The position numbers and the translations under genes are program-made. Under the pieces are notes generated by a model, which did not search any database, was not told where the DNA came from, and saw only the letters and a program-made list of their open reading frames with translations. This document shows positions 51,605-63,465 of a DNA stretch of 64,000 nucleotides, piece by piece; position 1 is the first letter of the stretch, and each line of letters opens with the position of its first letter. The DNA is from Amborella trichopoda (Eukaryota; Streptophyta; Magnoliopsida; Amborellales; Amborellaceae): contig NW_006499912.1 in the NCBI RefSeq assembly GCF_000471905.2, positions 2,766,652 through 2,830,651 of the forward strand, read 5' to 3'.

Positions 51605-53542
51605 TGTTGGGTTTTGCGGCCCGAAGGGCCTAGAGAGTTTGTAAATACGCTATTTCACAATGAAATATGCATTTTAGTGGAAGTGTATGTGTTGATTGAC
51701 CAAGGGTTGTGCTGTTTATGGCCGTGATCATATTTAAAAACTCTAAGCGCTGAGCATGTGGCATTACCGAGAAGGTTTTGCAATGAGTCATCCCTTGTTG
51801 AGGTCGGAGAGATTTCCAATGATCATATTTGTAGATTAGGAGAACTGTGAGATTTTGCAGTGGGTCTCCTGTGTGCGGTTGCCTATGAGCAATGTTATCA
51901 AGTTTGCTTCGCTTTGGCGGAAGCCTTTGGTTTTCCACACGAAATTGAAATGAAGCGGAGAACAAATCACTCACTTCGGCAAGATTCGGGGTACTTCGTG
52001 TTGTTTCGAATGCTTTAAGTCAATTCGAGTGAAGAAATGAGATTCGACTAAAAAAAACAGAGGCGAAATTATTTTTTTCTCTCCTTTTCGGGCAAAATCA
52101 GTAATTTGATATCTCTCTCTCTCTCTTCTCCCTCTCTCTCTTATATAAGGTAAAACACAAAATTCAAAAATGTTTTACCTTCAAATGTTAAAAGGTAAAA
52201 AGGTTTTTACAACCTACTCTCCCTACTCTGGTGCACGAACCGTCTCCTCTTTCCACCCTCAAGTTCAAGGTCTTTCTCTCTCTTCCAAAAATAGTATGCA
52301 CTCTCTCTCTCTCTCCCTCTCTCCTCCTAAGTTCCAATACGGTGGTTGGACAAAAACACATTTGGTTGAATTTCAATGTGGCAGATAAATTCATATATCT
52401 GCACGGCCCAATCAATAGTTCAAGTCAAACACTCCCATAATCAATCTCCTCTTTCGAGGGTCCACTTCAACTATTCGTATAATATAATGTAAAGAATACT
52501 TAGGAGTTGAAGAGAAATATCCAATATGTTTTATTCTTTTCGATTTCAATAATCCATATTTGTAGCAATGAAATACTATTGTGTTGTTTGTTCCTACCCT
52601 AAATAGATACAATCTATTACTAATATCAATGATCTATTTTCTCTATAAATTAAATTCCCTATAAAGGACCCAAAATATCTTGCTTACGTAACATTGGAAA
52701 ATGCATTAACATAAATACGGCAGTAAGAAGAGGTAATACAAAAGTATGTAAACTATAAAAACTGGTCAAGTTAGATTGGCCCATACACATACACACAAAC
52801 TATAATCTCATTCAAATAATGTTTAAATGTTTGTTTTGTGAAATGGGTGACTGATAATGTTATGTGACATTTTGTTGTGAAATTTTAGTACTTGTAATTG
52901 ATCTCTTTTCTCTAAATCTAATTTTCTGCCAATTTTCTTTTGAATTATTTGATGTATTTTTTTCGTAATATATGTAATTTGTCCATTCTTATATTGGGAT
53001 ATTCATTTAAAATTTTAAATTAGGATATTGTTTGTTGGGGGTATACACTATACGTGTGATTTGTGGTAGTGTTTTTTAATTGGCAGAAGAGCTAAAATTT
53101 GTGTCATATTGAGAATTTTGGACAATCTTCTCTCAGATATTTTCTTTAAACTGAGGTGATTTTGTTTGTTTGTTCGTTGTAATACAATTTAAGAGCTTCA
53201 TTTCAACTTTTTGTGTTCCCAAAACACAAAGACCTTGAGAATCATGTTTTTTTTCGAATAAGTCGATGAAACCTTAACAAAAAAATCATGTTATCTTGTA
53301 CTATTTGTGCTTTCATTCAAATAATTGACAGTCTAAGTAAAATCAAACTTAGATGTTAATCAAATGTTTTTTCATTACCACAACTGAGTTTATTAATATC
53401 TTTTTTTTATGCATATTATAAATGGATGTTGTTATATGGATTGATCTCATCAAGCCATTGTTATAAAGCTATTAATTTCTAGAATATTTTACTTGAAAGT
53501 TGAAATTGTCTTAAATTATTCCTTTGTAGCTGTGTGTAAGTC

Positions 53543-55700
53543 ATGTCAAGCTCTGCATCTGGATCGACCCCATTAGCAGGGATAGCAAGTTCTAGATCCT
53601 CTGACCTTGCATGGGAATACACAAAGGCAGTTCCTGCAGATCGAAACCAATGCATATGAATTTTTTGTGAGAAATTAATTAAAGGGTCTAGTATATTTTG
53701 ATTAAAGCAGTGTCTTGCCGAAGTGCAAGGTAATATTACACCTTGTAAGGAAGTTTCAGCAAATGTTAAATGGTGAATGCAACAGGCTTTGGGTGAAATC
53801 AATTCTCAAAAGCAAAAAAAGCAAAGAGTCCACGATATCATTGAGAATCCTTGAAGACCCCAAACAATTAGAGAACGTAAAGAGTTTGATTATGAAGAAT
53901 ATGACGGGATTGAAATGGTGTCTGCTTCTATACAACATAATGTAGTTCGAGGGAGAGGAAAAGAGAGAGGTGGTGGTAGAGGCAGTGGGGTTGGAAAGAA
54001 AGGATGAATGAGGGGCTATTTTGCCCCTAGGACCACACCTGCAGGACAACCAAGCATAAAAAGTGCTTTAGCTTAGAAATAAATTATTGAGTAGGTATAC
54101 GTGGCTATAGCTTGATTTATGTATGATACTGCTATGCTATTTAATGCAACAAATTTACATAATTTTCAACCGATAGCTAATGCAATATATGTCATTGGTC
54201 ATAGTTATAAAATGCCAAGTTATCATAAGCTAAGGTGCAAGTTTTTGCAAAAGAATGTGATTGAGGTCACCAACTTTTTTGATGAATATAGGGAGTCATG
54301 AAAAACATCTGGATATTCTATTATGGCATATGGGTAGCTAGAGAGAGCAAACCGAAATTTAATCAATTTTTTGGTTTATTGTCCCAAGGGTACAATGTTT
54401 ATCAAGTCTATGGATGCTTCTAATATATCAAAAACTGATGAGCTTCTTTTCGGTTTGTTTGATGATATTGTCAAAATTATCAGTCATCAATATGTGGTTC
54501 AATTCATAACTGATAATACGACAAATTACAGGGCGGTTGGACTAATGTTGGTTGAAAAGTATAAAACCATGTATTGGACGGCATGTATTGCGCATTGTAT
54601 GGATTTGATTTTAGAGATTGTAGGAAAACAAGAGAAATATCTAGAAGATTTTCAATTTTGGGACATTCTAGAGGTCCTACAGTTGGCAAGAAAATTTACA
54701 AAGTATAAATATAATAATTTACAAAGTATAAATATAATCACACACTGATTTTGAGCATGATGAGGCGCTATTGTAGAAGGGAATTGGTTCACTCAGTTAT
54801 TACACGCTTTGCCACCAACTTCCTTAGTTTAGAAAGCCTAATGAAATCAAAGCTTCCCCTTGGAAAATGTTTGGGTGAAATCACAACATACAAAAATGAG
54901 GGCCGAGAATGAGGTCTCTTAGATAATTTTTTATTCTTTCTTTTGGAAGCATTGTAAGCATGTGATAGATGTTAATTGAATCATTAGTAAGAGTTTTACG
55001 CCTAGCTGATGGTGAGGAGGGGCCTGCAATGGGGTACTTTTATGAGGCAATGGATAGGGTTATAAATGAGATATAATGTAGGCTTAAGAACATGAAACCT
55101 CTATATGAACTTTATCTGAAAATTATTGATGATGGGTGGCAATCTCAACTTTATAGCTCCCTCCATGCAATAAGCTTCTATCTTAACCCAAATTATTTCT
55201 TTCAAGCGTCTCCCTCTAAGCAATTAGATGTGACAACAGGATTGGTTCATGCCCTTGCAAGGCTTGTACAAGATAAATATATCCAAGACAAAATCAATAT
55301 GCAATGTGAAATGTATCTCCGACGGCAATCCGCAGCCACTCTACACTAAGTCCAGATAAAATTTCATTCTTGCTTTCCTTCTAATTATTTATTTTAATGT
55401 CTTTGATTTTACATTTCATGATAATGATTAATTTTTACAGTTGCATGGTAATCTCAATTTAGCAACCAATGTCGTGAGTTACAATGCTTTGCAATTAAAG
55501 TGTTGAGCCAAACTTGAAGCACTACTGGTTGTGAGAAGAATTGGAGTGTTTTTCAGTGAATCCACACAAAGAATAGGAATAAAAGAAGAGGAATAAACTA
55601 GAACATAAGTGATTAAGTGCTCTAGTCTTTGTCCAATACAATTTAAAGCTACGAAAGAGGTAACTTGCACACTTCATATTTGATGATTATTTATATTTCT
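53543..55700 (+). pseudogene. hAT transposase pseudogene (BED / DUF659 / dimerisation)
   Basis: The + strand reads an N-terminus with MSSSASGSTPLAGIASSRSS and WEYTKAV (53543-53660, BED-finger region, first stop at the Cys-x2-Cys). Next is MQQALGEINSQKQKK, then a catalytic-core block at 54360-54650 (LINFLVYCPKGTMFIKSMDA, VVQFITDNTTNYRAVG, CIAHCMDLILEIVGK). At 55000-55340 it has VLRLADGEEGPAMGYFYEAM and SLHAISFYLNPNYF, and at 55470-55560 a C-terminal dimerisation motif (CFAIKVLS-like, CEKNWSVF). Several stops and frameshifts show it is inactive. The role in life would be cut-and-paste transposition of the 51890-56788 element. Confidence 0.85.
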
Positions 55701-55869
55701 TCTATTTAATTATGAATTTATAATATGTAGTGATACATTTGAATTTGTAAATTCAATTTATACAATGTAAGCAACATAAAAGGAAGAGGGGGCCGACCAC
55801 GGATCCCATTAGCTTAGATTATATTCATAATACTAACAATTTGGGTGTGGAGCTTCCTAAACACTTTAA

Positions 55870-56272
55870 GGGAGAAGACTCATGATGCGCAGAAGTTGAG
55901 CCGCCAAGAGAAGAAGAAGAAGGGATATATGTGCCCCATGTTGAAGGAGGATATAATGTTGATGTTGATTATGATCATGTTGGTGTTGACTATAGTGATA
56001 ATGTTTTTGGATCTCAATGATGACATTGATTGATTAAAATTAGGATTTAATTTTAAGGGACTATCATGTTGACTATAGTGTTGACTTTGAGGGAGAAGAC
56101 TCACAATGCGCAAAAGTTGAGCTGCCAAGAGAAGACGAGGAAGGGATATATGTGCCCCATGTTGATGAGGGAGGATGCAATATTGATGTTGATTATGATC
56201 ATGTTGGTATTGACTATAGTGATAATGTTTTTGGATGACAATGATGAGATTAAAATTAGGATTTAATACTTT
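55870..56272 (+). repeat. Tandem duplication of the transposase 3' end, period 221 bp
   Basis: Units starting gggagaagactca at 55870 and 56091 share gatatatgtgccccatgttg, gttgattatgatcatgttgg and tgataatgtttttggat. The repeat encodes the acidic transposase C-terminus (GIYVPHV.., VDYDHVG.DYSDNVFG) twice in alternative frames. Confidence 0.88.
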
Positions 56273-58560
56273 CTCTATGCTCTTTTTTTGGTTACATTTT
56301 TTCCAATGTACATTTGGACTAGATATGGAGTTATGGACTTCATGAACTTTATTATTTATATCTTTCTTTTTGTGTCTATATACTATGTATGTACATGAAT
56401 GTTTTTGGAACTCTATGGTTATAGATCCGTTGACATATGTTTTTTACCACTACATTTGTAATTTTTTATTTGGAGTAAACCAGAAAATGATGGATATTCA
56501 CATATTTATTATCATTTAATGTTTATTTGAAATGTAAAATGATGAATACCGAAGCTTTAACTTAGCTCTTTATGATTATGGCTAATCATTGGTAATAGTA
56601 TTAACATATAAGTTCTAACAAATTTCTATTTTTTATTTTTTTTTAGTTTTTTGCTTTTTAAAAAAATTCACTTGTAAAAATATTTTTTTAAAAAAAAAAT
56701 TGTTTTTTTAAAAAAGACCGAAGTCTTCCTTCAAATCACCGGATTGTTTCATTTTACATGCCAAACCAAAGCAAATTTGACAACATTGCTTGTGAGAACA
56801 AGGGTCAAAGCCTCAACAAGCTTCTGCACGATATGCACACATGACATCCACATTACTGGGAAGCAGAAGGACACATGTACATATACATAGAGAGAGTCAC
56901 TTTTGCACTATAGTGACGAGTGCTAAAATTGCTCTTAAAGGGGTGAATTGAAATCTACATTCTAGGATCATGGTCTCACTGTTTATTACTTAATTTTTAC
57001 AATTCAATCATAAAACCCTATTTTGAGACTGTGGGTCATGGGTATTAGAGGATTGGATAAGAAAATAGTACTAGATCATAGTCTTTTAGGCGAGTGAAGT
57101 ATCATTATTGTCACTTATTTTGACTCATTGGTACTTATCCACTCTTAATATATTTTATTTTGGTATTGTAAATAAATATTTATTCAATTTTTAAATATTT
57201 TTAAAAATTTTAAAATATTATTTCTACCATATTATTCATTAAAAGAGTATTTCTAAAATTTCATAATATAAAATAACATATGTGGAATCAAGGATCCGGG
57301 CCCAGTGTGTTTTTTTTAGTTTGGGGACCACGTGCCACCCTAGGGGTCACCCTAAATTCTTATTTTTTTTCTTAAAACAAAAAGTGGGCACATCACTTTT
57401 TGTGGAAAAAGGGGGCAAGCCCCAATTGTTTTTTATACTTGATGGGTTCAAACTTTAAATAAGTTAAGACATGAAATAGAATTCAAAATAGATTTGGTTT
57501 CCTATCATCATAGAAGATCTGTGATAAATATGGATTGTATTTCAATTTTAAATATAAATTCGACTTGTTCAATTTCTAAAAAGAATAAGTTCTTATCTTT
57601 CCACCTAAAATCATGATGCCTGATTTGATTAAATATCTTTTATGGCATAGATTTCATAATTTTCCTAAAGGTCAAGTTAAACCTAAAATCATGCTAGCTA
57701 TTTTTTTTTATGGATTGCTTTGATTAAATCTCTTTCACCCGCATAGATTTTTTAATTATCCTACAGGTCAAGTTAGAAATTGGATAAGACAACTTATATT
57801 GAATCACATTTAAATTAGGAGATATGTTTCATTTTTTATTTAGACCTATGTGAACCCCTTATCTCATGCACTTACTCCCTCTCTTTTCCCATCCTAGATT
57901 TCTCTCACTCTCAATTTTTTTTAATCACAGGCCTCCCCTCTCTTGACCCACAGGGAGGCACGTCACTCTCTCTCTCCTCTGTATTTTGTGGTAAAGAAAA
58001 AAAATATAAGATGTGCTATAGAGAAACGCTAAGCAAATGTTTGTTGTATTTTGAATAAAGAAACCCAACCTAAAGAGATATCAACTCATAGATTCTACCT
58101 TAGTTTGTTCCCATAGGGTTTCTATAAATCATAATTTATCTTTGCATTATCTAAAACCTTAGAGAAAGAAGTATTGCCTACAAAGCTTCTCTATCTCAGA
58201 ATTTCTAACAACTCTTAAAGAAGTAAAATACATCATCAACTAAAGAATCGAGTGTAGCGTGTACCAAGTCCTAACGGATAACTCCAGGCACCTTCCAGTA
58301 AGCATTCCCAATAGTTTCAATTAATTTTTATTATTATTTCTTATTTTCTGTAAATTTTTAAGATTGTATTTTGTGCTAAAACTTATAGTGGAAGTTAGTT
58401 TAAAGGCCCTAGATAATTTTTATTTCACTTAATAGTAAAAATAAGGATCATGTGTTGTATCTAGGAGCATTATTTTAACAACAAGATATTGCAGAATAAA
58501 AGTAAGATATTTTTTAAAAAAATTAATGCCTTGAGTCACCCATTTCAAGACATAGGGGTT

Positions 58561-58780
58561 AGAGGAGGTTTGTGAATGAGAGGCCGTTTTGGGGGTTCTT
58601 AGAATTCCACATGGGCTGAAAGGTTGGAATCAACATTCAATTCTAGTTTTAGAGAGAGAGATAGAGGATGGAGGGGTTTGTGAATGAGATAGCGTTTTGG
58701 GGGTTCTTAAAATTCTACATGGGCTGAAAAGTTGGGATCAACATTCAATTCTAGTTTTAGAGAGAGATAGAAGGCTTGAT
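58561..58780. repeat. Tandem duplication, period 108 bp
   Basis: gtttgtgaatgaga and the following ~95 bases occur at 58568 and 58676 with few differences (gcgttttgggggttctta, caacattcaattctagtttt). Confidence 0.88.
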
Positions 58781-59588
58781 TCCAATAGTAGAGAGAGAGA
58801 ATTTGGGGGTTTTTTAAATTTCTACATATTTACTTTTTATCTCACCTCTCTCCCCTCTTTCTCTCTCCTCCTTTTTGTCTCCCAAAAAGGGTTCTCATCA
58901 AGAATTAACCAACGCGTTAGGAAGCTTCATTGCTATATTTTTATTGGGTCCCCATTTTGCACCGTCCAAATAAATGGACGGAGCAGATGGTTGCAACCCT
59001 ATCTCAATAAATAGGGCCGCAGGCTTATCAAAACCACAGCCATTTAAAATCCAAAGGGAATAAAAAAAAGTTTGAATTGGTAGGGGCTTCTCGTTTTGTT
59101 CCTGAAGACTAATATTTTGTCTCTTATTCTTCACCTTTACAAAAAAAGAAAGAAACACTACACACTTTAATTACCTTCATTTCAGTATTTGGATTACCAT
59201 TTTGGCGTGCTAAAAAAACTTTATTAATTCATTCGAGCAATAGAACTTCTTAACATTGGAGCAATAGAACTTCTTAATTCATTTCTTAGCTTTCTGCTTT
59301 AAAAAAAAAGGACAATTTTGCTTTTAAAAAAATGATCTACCTTGCTTTAAAAAAAAATCATTTTCATTGGGGGACCATTGCTTTATTGATCTCTTAGACA
59401 TAGTTTTGCACTTTTTTTATTGTCTCAAAAACTGAATTTGCTTTTTTAAAAAACCATTTTCTTTTTAGAAAAGGGGGACACTTAAGGCCATCTTTCTTTT
59501 AAAAATAAAAATAAACAAATGTATTGCCAAAAAATTTCACCTTTAAGACCATTTTCACCTTAAAAAGAAAAAGTCTGCAACCTTCTTA
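58781..59588. other. Intergenic DNA with recurring TTGCTTTAAAAAAA phrases
   Basis: From 59290 a phrase like ttgctttaaaaaaa recurs several times with 20-50-base spacing. The pattern resumes at 61400-61510 beyond the inserted element. No gene was seen. Confidence 0.5.
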
Positions 59589-61365
59589 GGGGCCGTTTGG
59601 ATCCACGGAAAAGGATTGTCTAGAAAAATCTATTTCCTTTGAAATATATTCCTGAGAAAAGCATTTCCTATAAAATAGATTTATGTTGTTTGGATAGTAG
59701 TATGGTACATGGATGCATAACATTTTCATGGCTTTTTGTTTTTTGTTTTAGTTTTTTAGAGGCATTTAATTGTATTATTTATTATAAAGTCATTCTTTTA
59801 TTAAATTTGTTATAGTTTCTCTCTCTAAAACTTTGATATAGTTTTTCTCTCTAAAATTTTTCCGGTAGTTCCTCTATCTAAAATTTGATATAGTTTCTCT
59901 ATCTAAAATTTTAAGATACTTTCTCTCTTTCTCTAAAACTCGAAAATTTTGAGACAATTATGTATTTTCTCTATCTAAAACTTAAAGTTTGAAATAGTTT
60001 CTCCCTTTAAAAATTTAGAGATGGTTTCGATCTTTGAAAATTTGCAAGCACTTTCTCTCTATAAAACTTAAAATTTGATGTAGTTTATCTAAAAGTTTTG
60101 AGATAGTTTCTCTCTTTAAAAAATTTCAAGTACTTTCTCTTTGAGATAGTTTTTCTCTCTAAAATTTTATTTAGTTTTTTGTCTAAAATTTTAAGAAACT
60201 CTCTCTCTAAACTTAAAAATTAAGATAGTTTCTTTCTCTAATAGATTTTAAGAACTTTATCTCTCTAAAACTTAAAATTTGAGGTGGTTTTTTCTCTATT
60301 ATTTTGAGAAAATATATCTCTCTAAAATTTTTGAGATAGTGTCTCTCTAAAAAAATTAGGTACCTTCACTCTAAAACTTAAAATTTTAGACAGTTTTTTT
60401 CTCTACAAATTTTCAAGTACTCTCTCTCTAAAACTTAAAATTTGAGATAATTTATCTCTAAATTTTGAGATAGTTTTCTTCTCTCAAATTTGGTATAGTT
60501 TCTCTCTATACAATTTTAAAATACTTTCTCTCTCTGAGACTTAAATTTTGAGATAGTTTCTCTAAAAACTTTCGAGGTATTTATTCTATCCAAAACTTAA
60601 AATTTGAGATAGTTTCTTTATTTAAAAATTTTGAGATATTTTCTTTGTCTAAAATTTTTAAGATAGTTTCTCTCTCTAGAACTTAAAATTTGAGATATCT
60701 TCTCTCTCTTAAATTTTTTATATAGTTTATACATCTAAAAATTGTGCGACAGTTTTATTCTCTAAACTTTTCAAGCACTTTCTCAATCCGAAAAGATAGT
60801 TTCACTTACTAAAACTTAAAATTTAAGATAGCTTATCTCTTAAAAAATTAGGTACTTTGTCTCTCTAAAGCTTCAAATTTGAGATAGTTTCTCTCTATAA
60901 ATTTTGAGATAGTTTATCTCCCTATAATTTTTTAGGTACTTTTTCTCTCTAACATATTATATAATTTAAGATATTTTCTCTTTCTAAAAGTTAAAATTTG
61001 AGATAGTCTCTTTCTATAACAATTTTGAAGTAATTTCTCTCTATAACTTTTCATGTAGTTTCTTTCACTAAAATTAGGCATAGCTTCCCTTTTTAAAATT
61101 TTAAAATACTCTCTCTACAAAGCTTTAAAGTTGAAATACTTTTTCTCTCTATTTGTGGAGGTGTTTTGGCATAATTAATTGTATTTTTAAAGTGGGTGGT
61201 TTTTATTATTAGGGTAAAAGGCAAGGATTTAGATTTCCTTATTTTAAGTTTGAAATGAGGAAAATAATTTTTGGTGGCAATACTTTTCTGTCCAAACACT
61301 AGAAATGTGTCATCTCCATGGAAAAATATTTATGAAAATGTATTTAAATATATCCAAACAACATC
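59589..61365. mobile_element. Harbinger/Tourist-like element filled with a minisatellite
   Basis: Flanked by TTA (59586-59588 and 61366-61368). The left end is GGGGCCGTTTGGAT and the right end reverse-complemented is GATGTTGTTTGGAT. Subterminal aaatctatttcct / ggaaaaatatttatg-like phrases occur on both sides. The interior (59810-61150) is a degenerate tandem array rather than a transposase gene. The superfamily call rests on the TTA duplication and TIR type. Confidence 0.75.
59810..61150. repeat. Degenerate minisatellite, unit about 30-40 bp
   Basis: Thirty or more irregular copies of a unit like aaaatttgagatagtttctc tctctaaaactt (written in two pieces), alternating with a variant carrying aagtactttctctc. 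Units vary in length and have diverged, so the array is old. Confidence 0.85.
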
Positions 61366-61368
61366 TTA

Positions 61369-62979
61369 GTTTAAATAAATAAATAAATCCACTTTATTAA
61401 AAAAAAAAAAATGGCATTTCCCTAAAAAAAAACATCTGCTTTAAAAAAAGAGGATTTTGCATTCTAAGACCATTTTTTTTTTCCAAAAATAAATTCCTCT
61501 TTTGCTAAAAAAATAGCTTTTTAAACACTAATTAGTTTCGTTTGCGTCACTTGGTCTTCTTTTGCTTGCTAGGGAAAACAATAATTGTTTAGGAAATAGG
61601 ACTTTCCCTCCACTTCTTCCCATTAAAAAAAAGACAAATAAAAATAAAACTATTAATTCCTATTTTGCTAAACGATTCGCATCTTAAACATTTTTTTGTT
61701 TTAAAAAATATAAAAACAAGTATTAAATAAATTATTCCAATGCAAAATCACTCTTTTTCCCCCCCAAAGAAAAGTGGGAGAATATATTAGTAAGATTTTT
61801 GTAACTACCTCCAATATATTAAAAAAAGTGCCATTAAATCTTAAACCTCTATCATATCAAATTTTAAAAAAGTTGTGCTAGGGTACTCACATTAACATTT
61901 TATAATTGTACTAAACAAAGTTTGGACATTCATATACCGTTGTTTTGTGCATAGAGCATTTTTTAGTACGGGTATGTTTTACCATTAGAAGGGATGTGAC
62001 ATCACCTACATGTGCGCATTAGTGGCATTTAATGTTCAATTTGGGTGATGTCACACCCCTTCTAATAATAAAAAACATCATTACAATGATAAAGTATTTA
62101 TATATGTCAGAAATATTTACGCACGAACCAAACATACCCTAAGTGTCTAAAATTTGTTGAATACAATTATAAAATATTCTATGATGGGAGCACTTTGATC
62201 TAACCTATTTTAAAAAAGCACTTCCATGATATTCTTACAAAATATACTTCTCATATTAAAAGTTAGAAAAGCAACCGATCGTACATACTATTTTGAAAAA
62301 AATTTACTTTTTATTTTTAAATTTTATCCAAAGATTTCCCCTGAATACAATGAAGACCCCCAAACACTTCCCTTTTAGACCATAAAGAAGAGCGAATCTA
62401 ACAATATTGCATCCAAGCATCCAATGCTACACCCATACCTAGTGTATGATATTCCCCAAATATCTTATCTTATCATCAAATGCCTAAAAGCCAAGTTCCA
62501 CTTGAGCTTGAAATGAAAAACGGCTATATGCTCCCATTAGAGCAAAATGTGCATTTGTTACTTCAAGCAAGACATAGCTAGAAACATATATGAGAGCCTA
62601 AATTATGGTGAAATAACTATTCAATCTAGTCCTAAAAAAGAAAATCTTCCATATGTATTTGAGAAGTGCATGAGAAATTTACATTCTAAGATTTCTCACA
62701 TGAAGATTACACACAAACTGTTTGATTTTTTGACACTAAGATCTAGGTATTCATGTGGTAAGAAATCCATTTTTTCTGAACATATTTAACTAATGACTAC
62801 AAAATGGAATCACAACTTTGACATAGAAAAGGGCTATTTGTCTCATGATAGGTTGTAAATTTTTCTCACTAAGAAAGTGTAGCACATGCACTCAAACTTC
62901 ACAACTTTTTCAGGTTGAGCAATTTACTACTATCACTTATGTAGATTCTAGGAAAGTTTAGGAACAAAACATAAAATAA
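61369..62979. other. Intergenic AT-rich DNA
   Basis: A-rich phrases continue to about 61700. At 61965-62100 a short inverted pair around gggatgtgacatcacc / gggtgatgtcacaccc forms a hairpin-like structure. No gene was recognised. Confidence 0.4.
61966..62125. repeat. Small inverted repeat (MITE-like hairpin)
   Basis: ttagaagggatgtgacatca (61985) is inverted as tgatgtcacaccccttctaa (62045), and outer parts such as agtacgggtatgtttta versus aaacataccctaagtg (62129) also pair. It looks like a ~180-bp hairpin MITE. Target duplication was not resolved. Confidence 0.6.
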
Positions 62980-63465
62980 TGGTTGAATTACCTCGTGGTC
63001 CATATTTTTCTCATTTTTATACTTAGGTCCTACTTTTTGGTAGTTTTTTATTCTAGTTTTGCTCATGGTTCAGTGCTGGCAACATCAATAAATCATTTTT
63101 TTTTGGGTGACCTTTAGGGCGGAAAAACATCGACCGTCCTTCTACCAATCTAGCTGAAGAATGGGCAATTTGATATTGCTGATATTGAACCGCACCACAC
63201 TCGAACCTTTTTTTAAGTATAGGATAGTTTTATATTAGTGATATCGAACTCCCTTGTATTTGGGCTACATTAATGTGTGGGAGGTTTGATGTTGCTAATG
63301 TTGAACTGCTCTAGCCCCATGTACGGGGTGGTTTGTTTACTAAGGCATTATACCCCCCTAGAGGTCATAAACAAAAGAAGAAGTAATTCAATATTGTCAA
63401 CATCAAACCGGTAGAAAAATTGAAAATAAACCATCACAAAACTATGACTAAGGTGCAGTGATTCT
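62980..63465. mobile_element. Second foldback-type inverted-repeat element
   Basis: Same style as 31970-32512. The left arm has atggttcagtgctggcaacatcaa and the right arm, inverted, has accggtttgatgttgacaatattgaa. The centre repeats gtttgatgttgctaatgttgaact / gatattgctgatattgaacc phrases. Ends are uncertain. Confidence 0.45.

Larger units (their letters stand above)
51890..56788 (+). mobile_element. Decayed autonomous-type hAT transposon, 4.9 kb
   Basis: Terminal inverted repeats: the left end is CAATGTTATCAAGTTTGCTT; the right end reverse-complemented is CAATGTTGTCAAATTTGCTT. The 8-base flanks are cctatgag (51882-51889) and cttgtgag (56789-56796), 6 of 8 identical, as expected for an aged hAT duplication. 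It carries a broken transposase gene (53543-55700). Its precise placement inside family B copy 3 confirms both ends. Confidence 0.88.
51605..58560 (+). mobile_element. LTR-like repeat family B, copy 3, split by a hAT transposon
   Basis: 51605-51889 (start TGTTGGGTTTTGCGG) and 56797-58560 together align in order with copy 2: cccttgttgagg, aggagaactg, cctgtgtgcgg..tgagaacaaggg, ctcaacaagcttc, cacacatgaca, cattactgggaagcag, gtgggtcatgg, ggatccgggccc. The match runs across the insertion point, so the hAT element entered an existing family-B copy. The 3' end is approximate. Length without the insert is about 2 kb. Confidence 0.6.
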
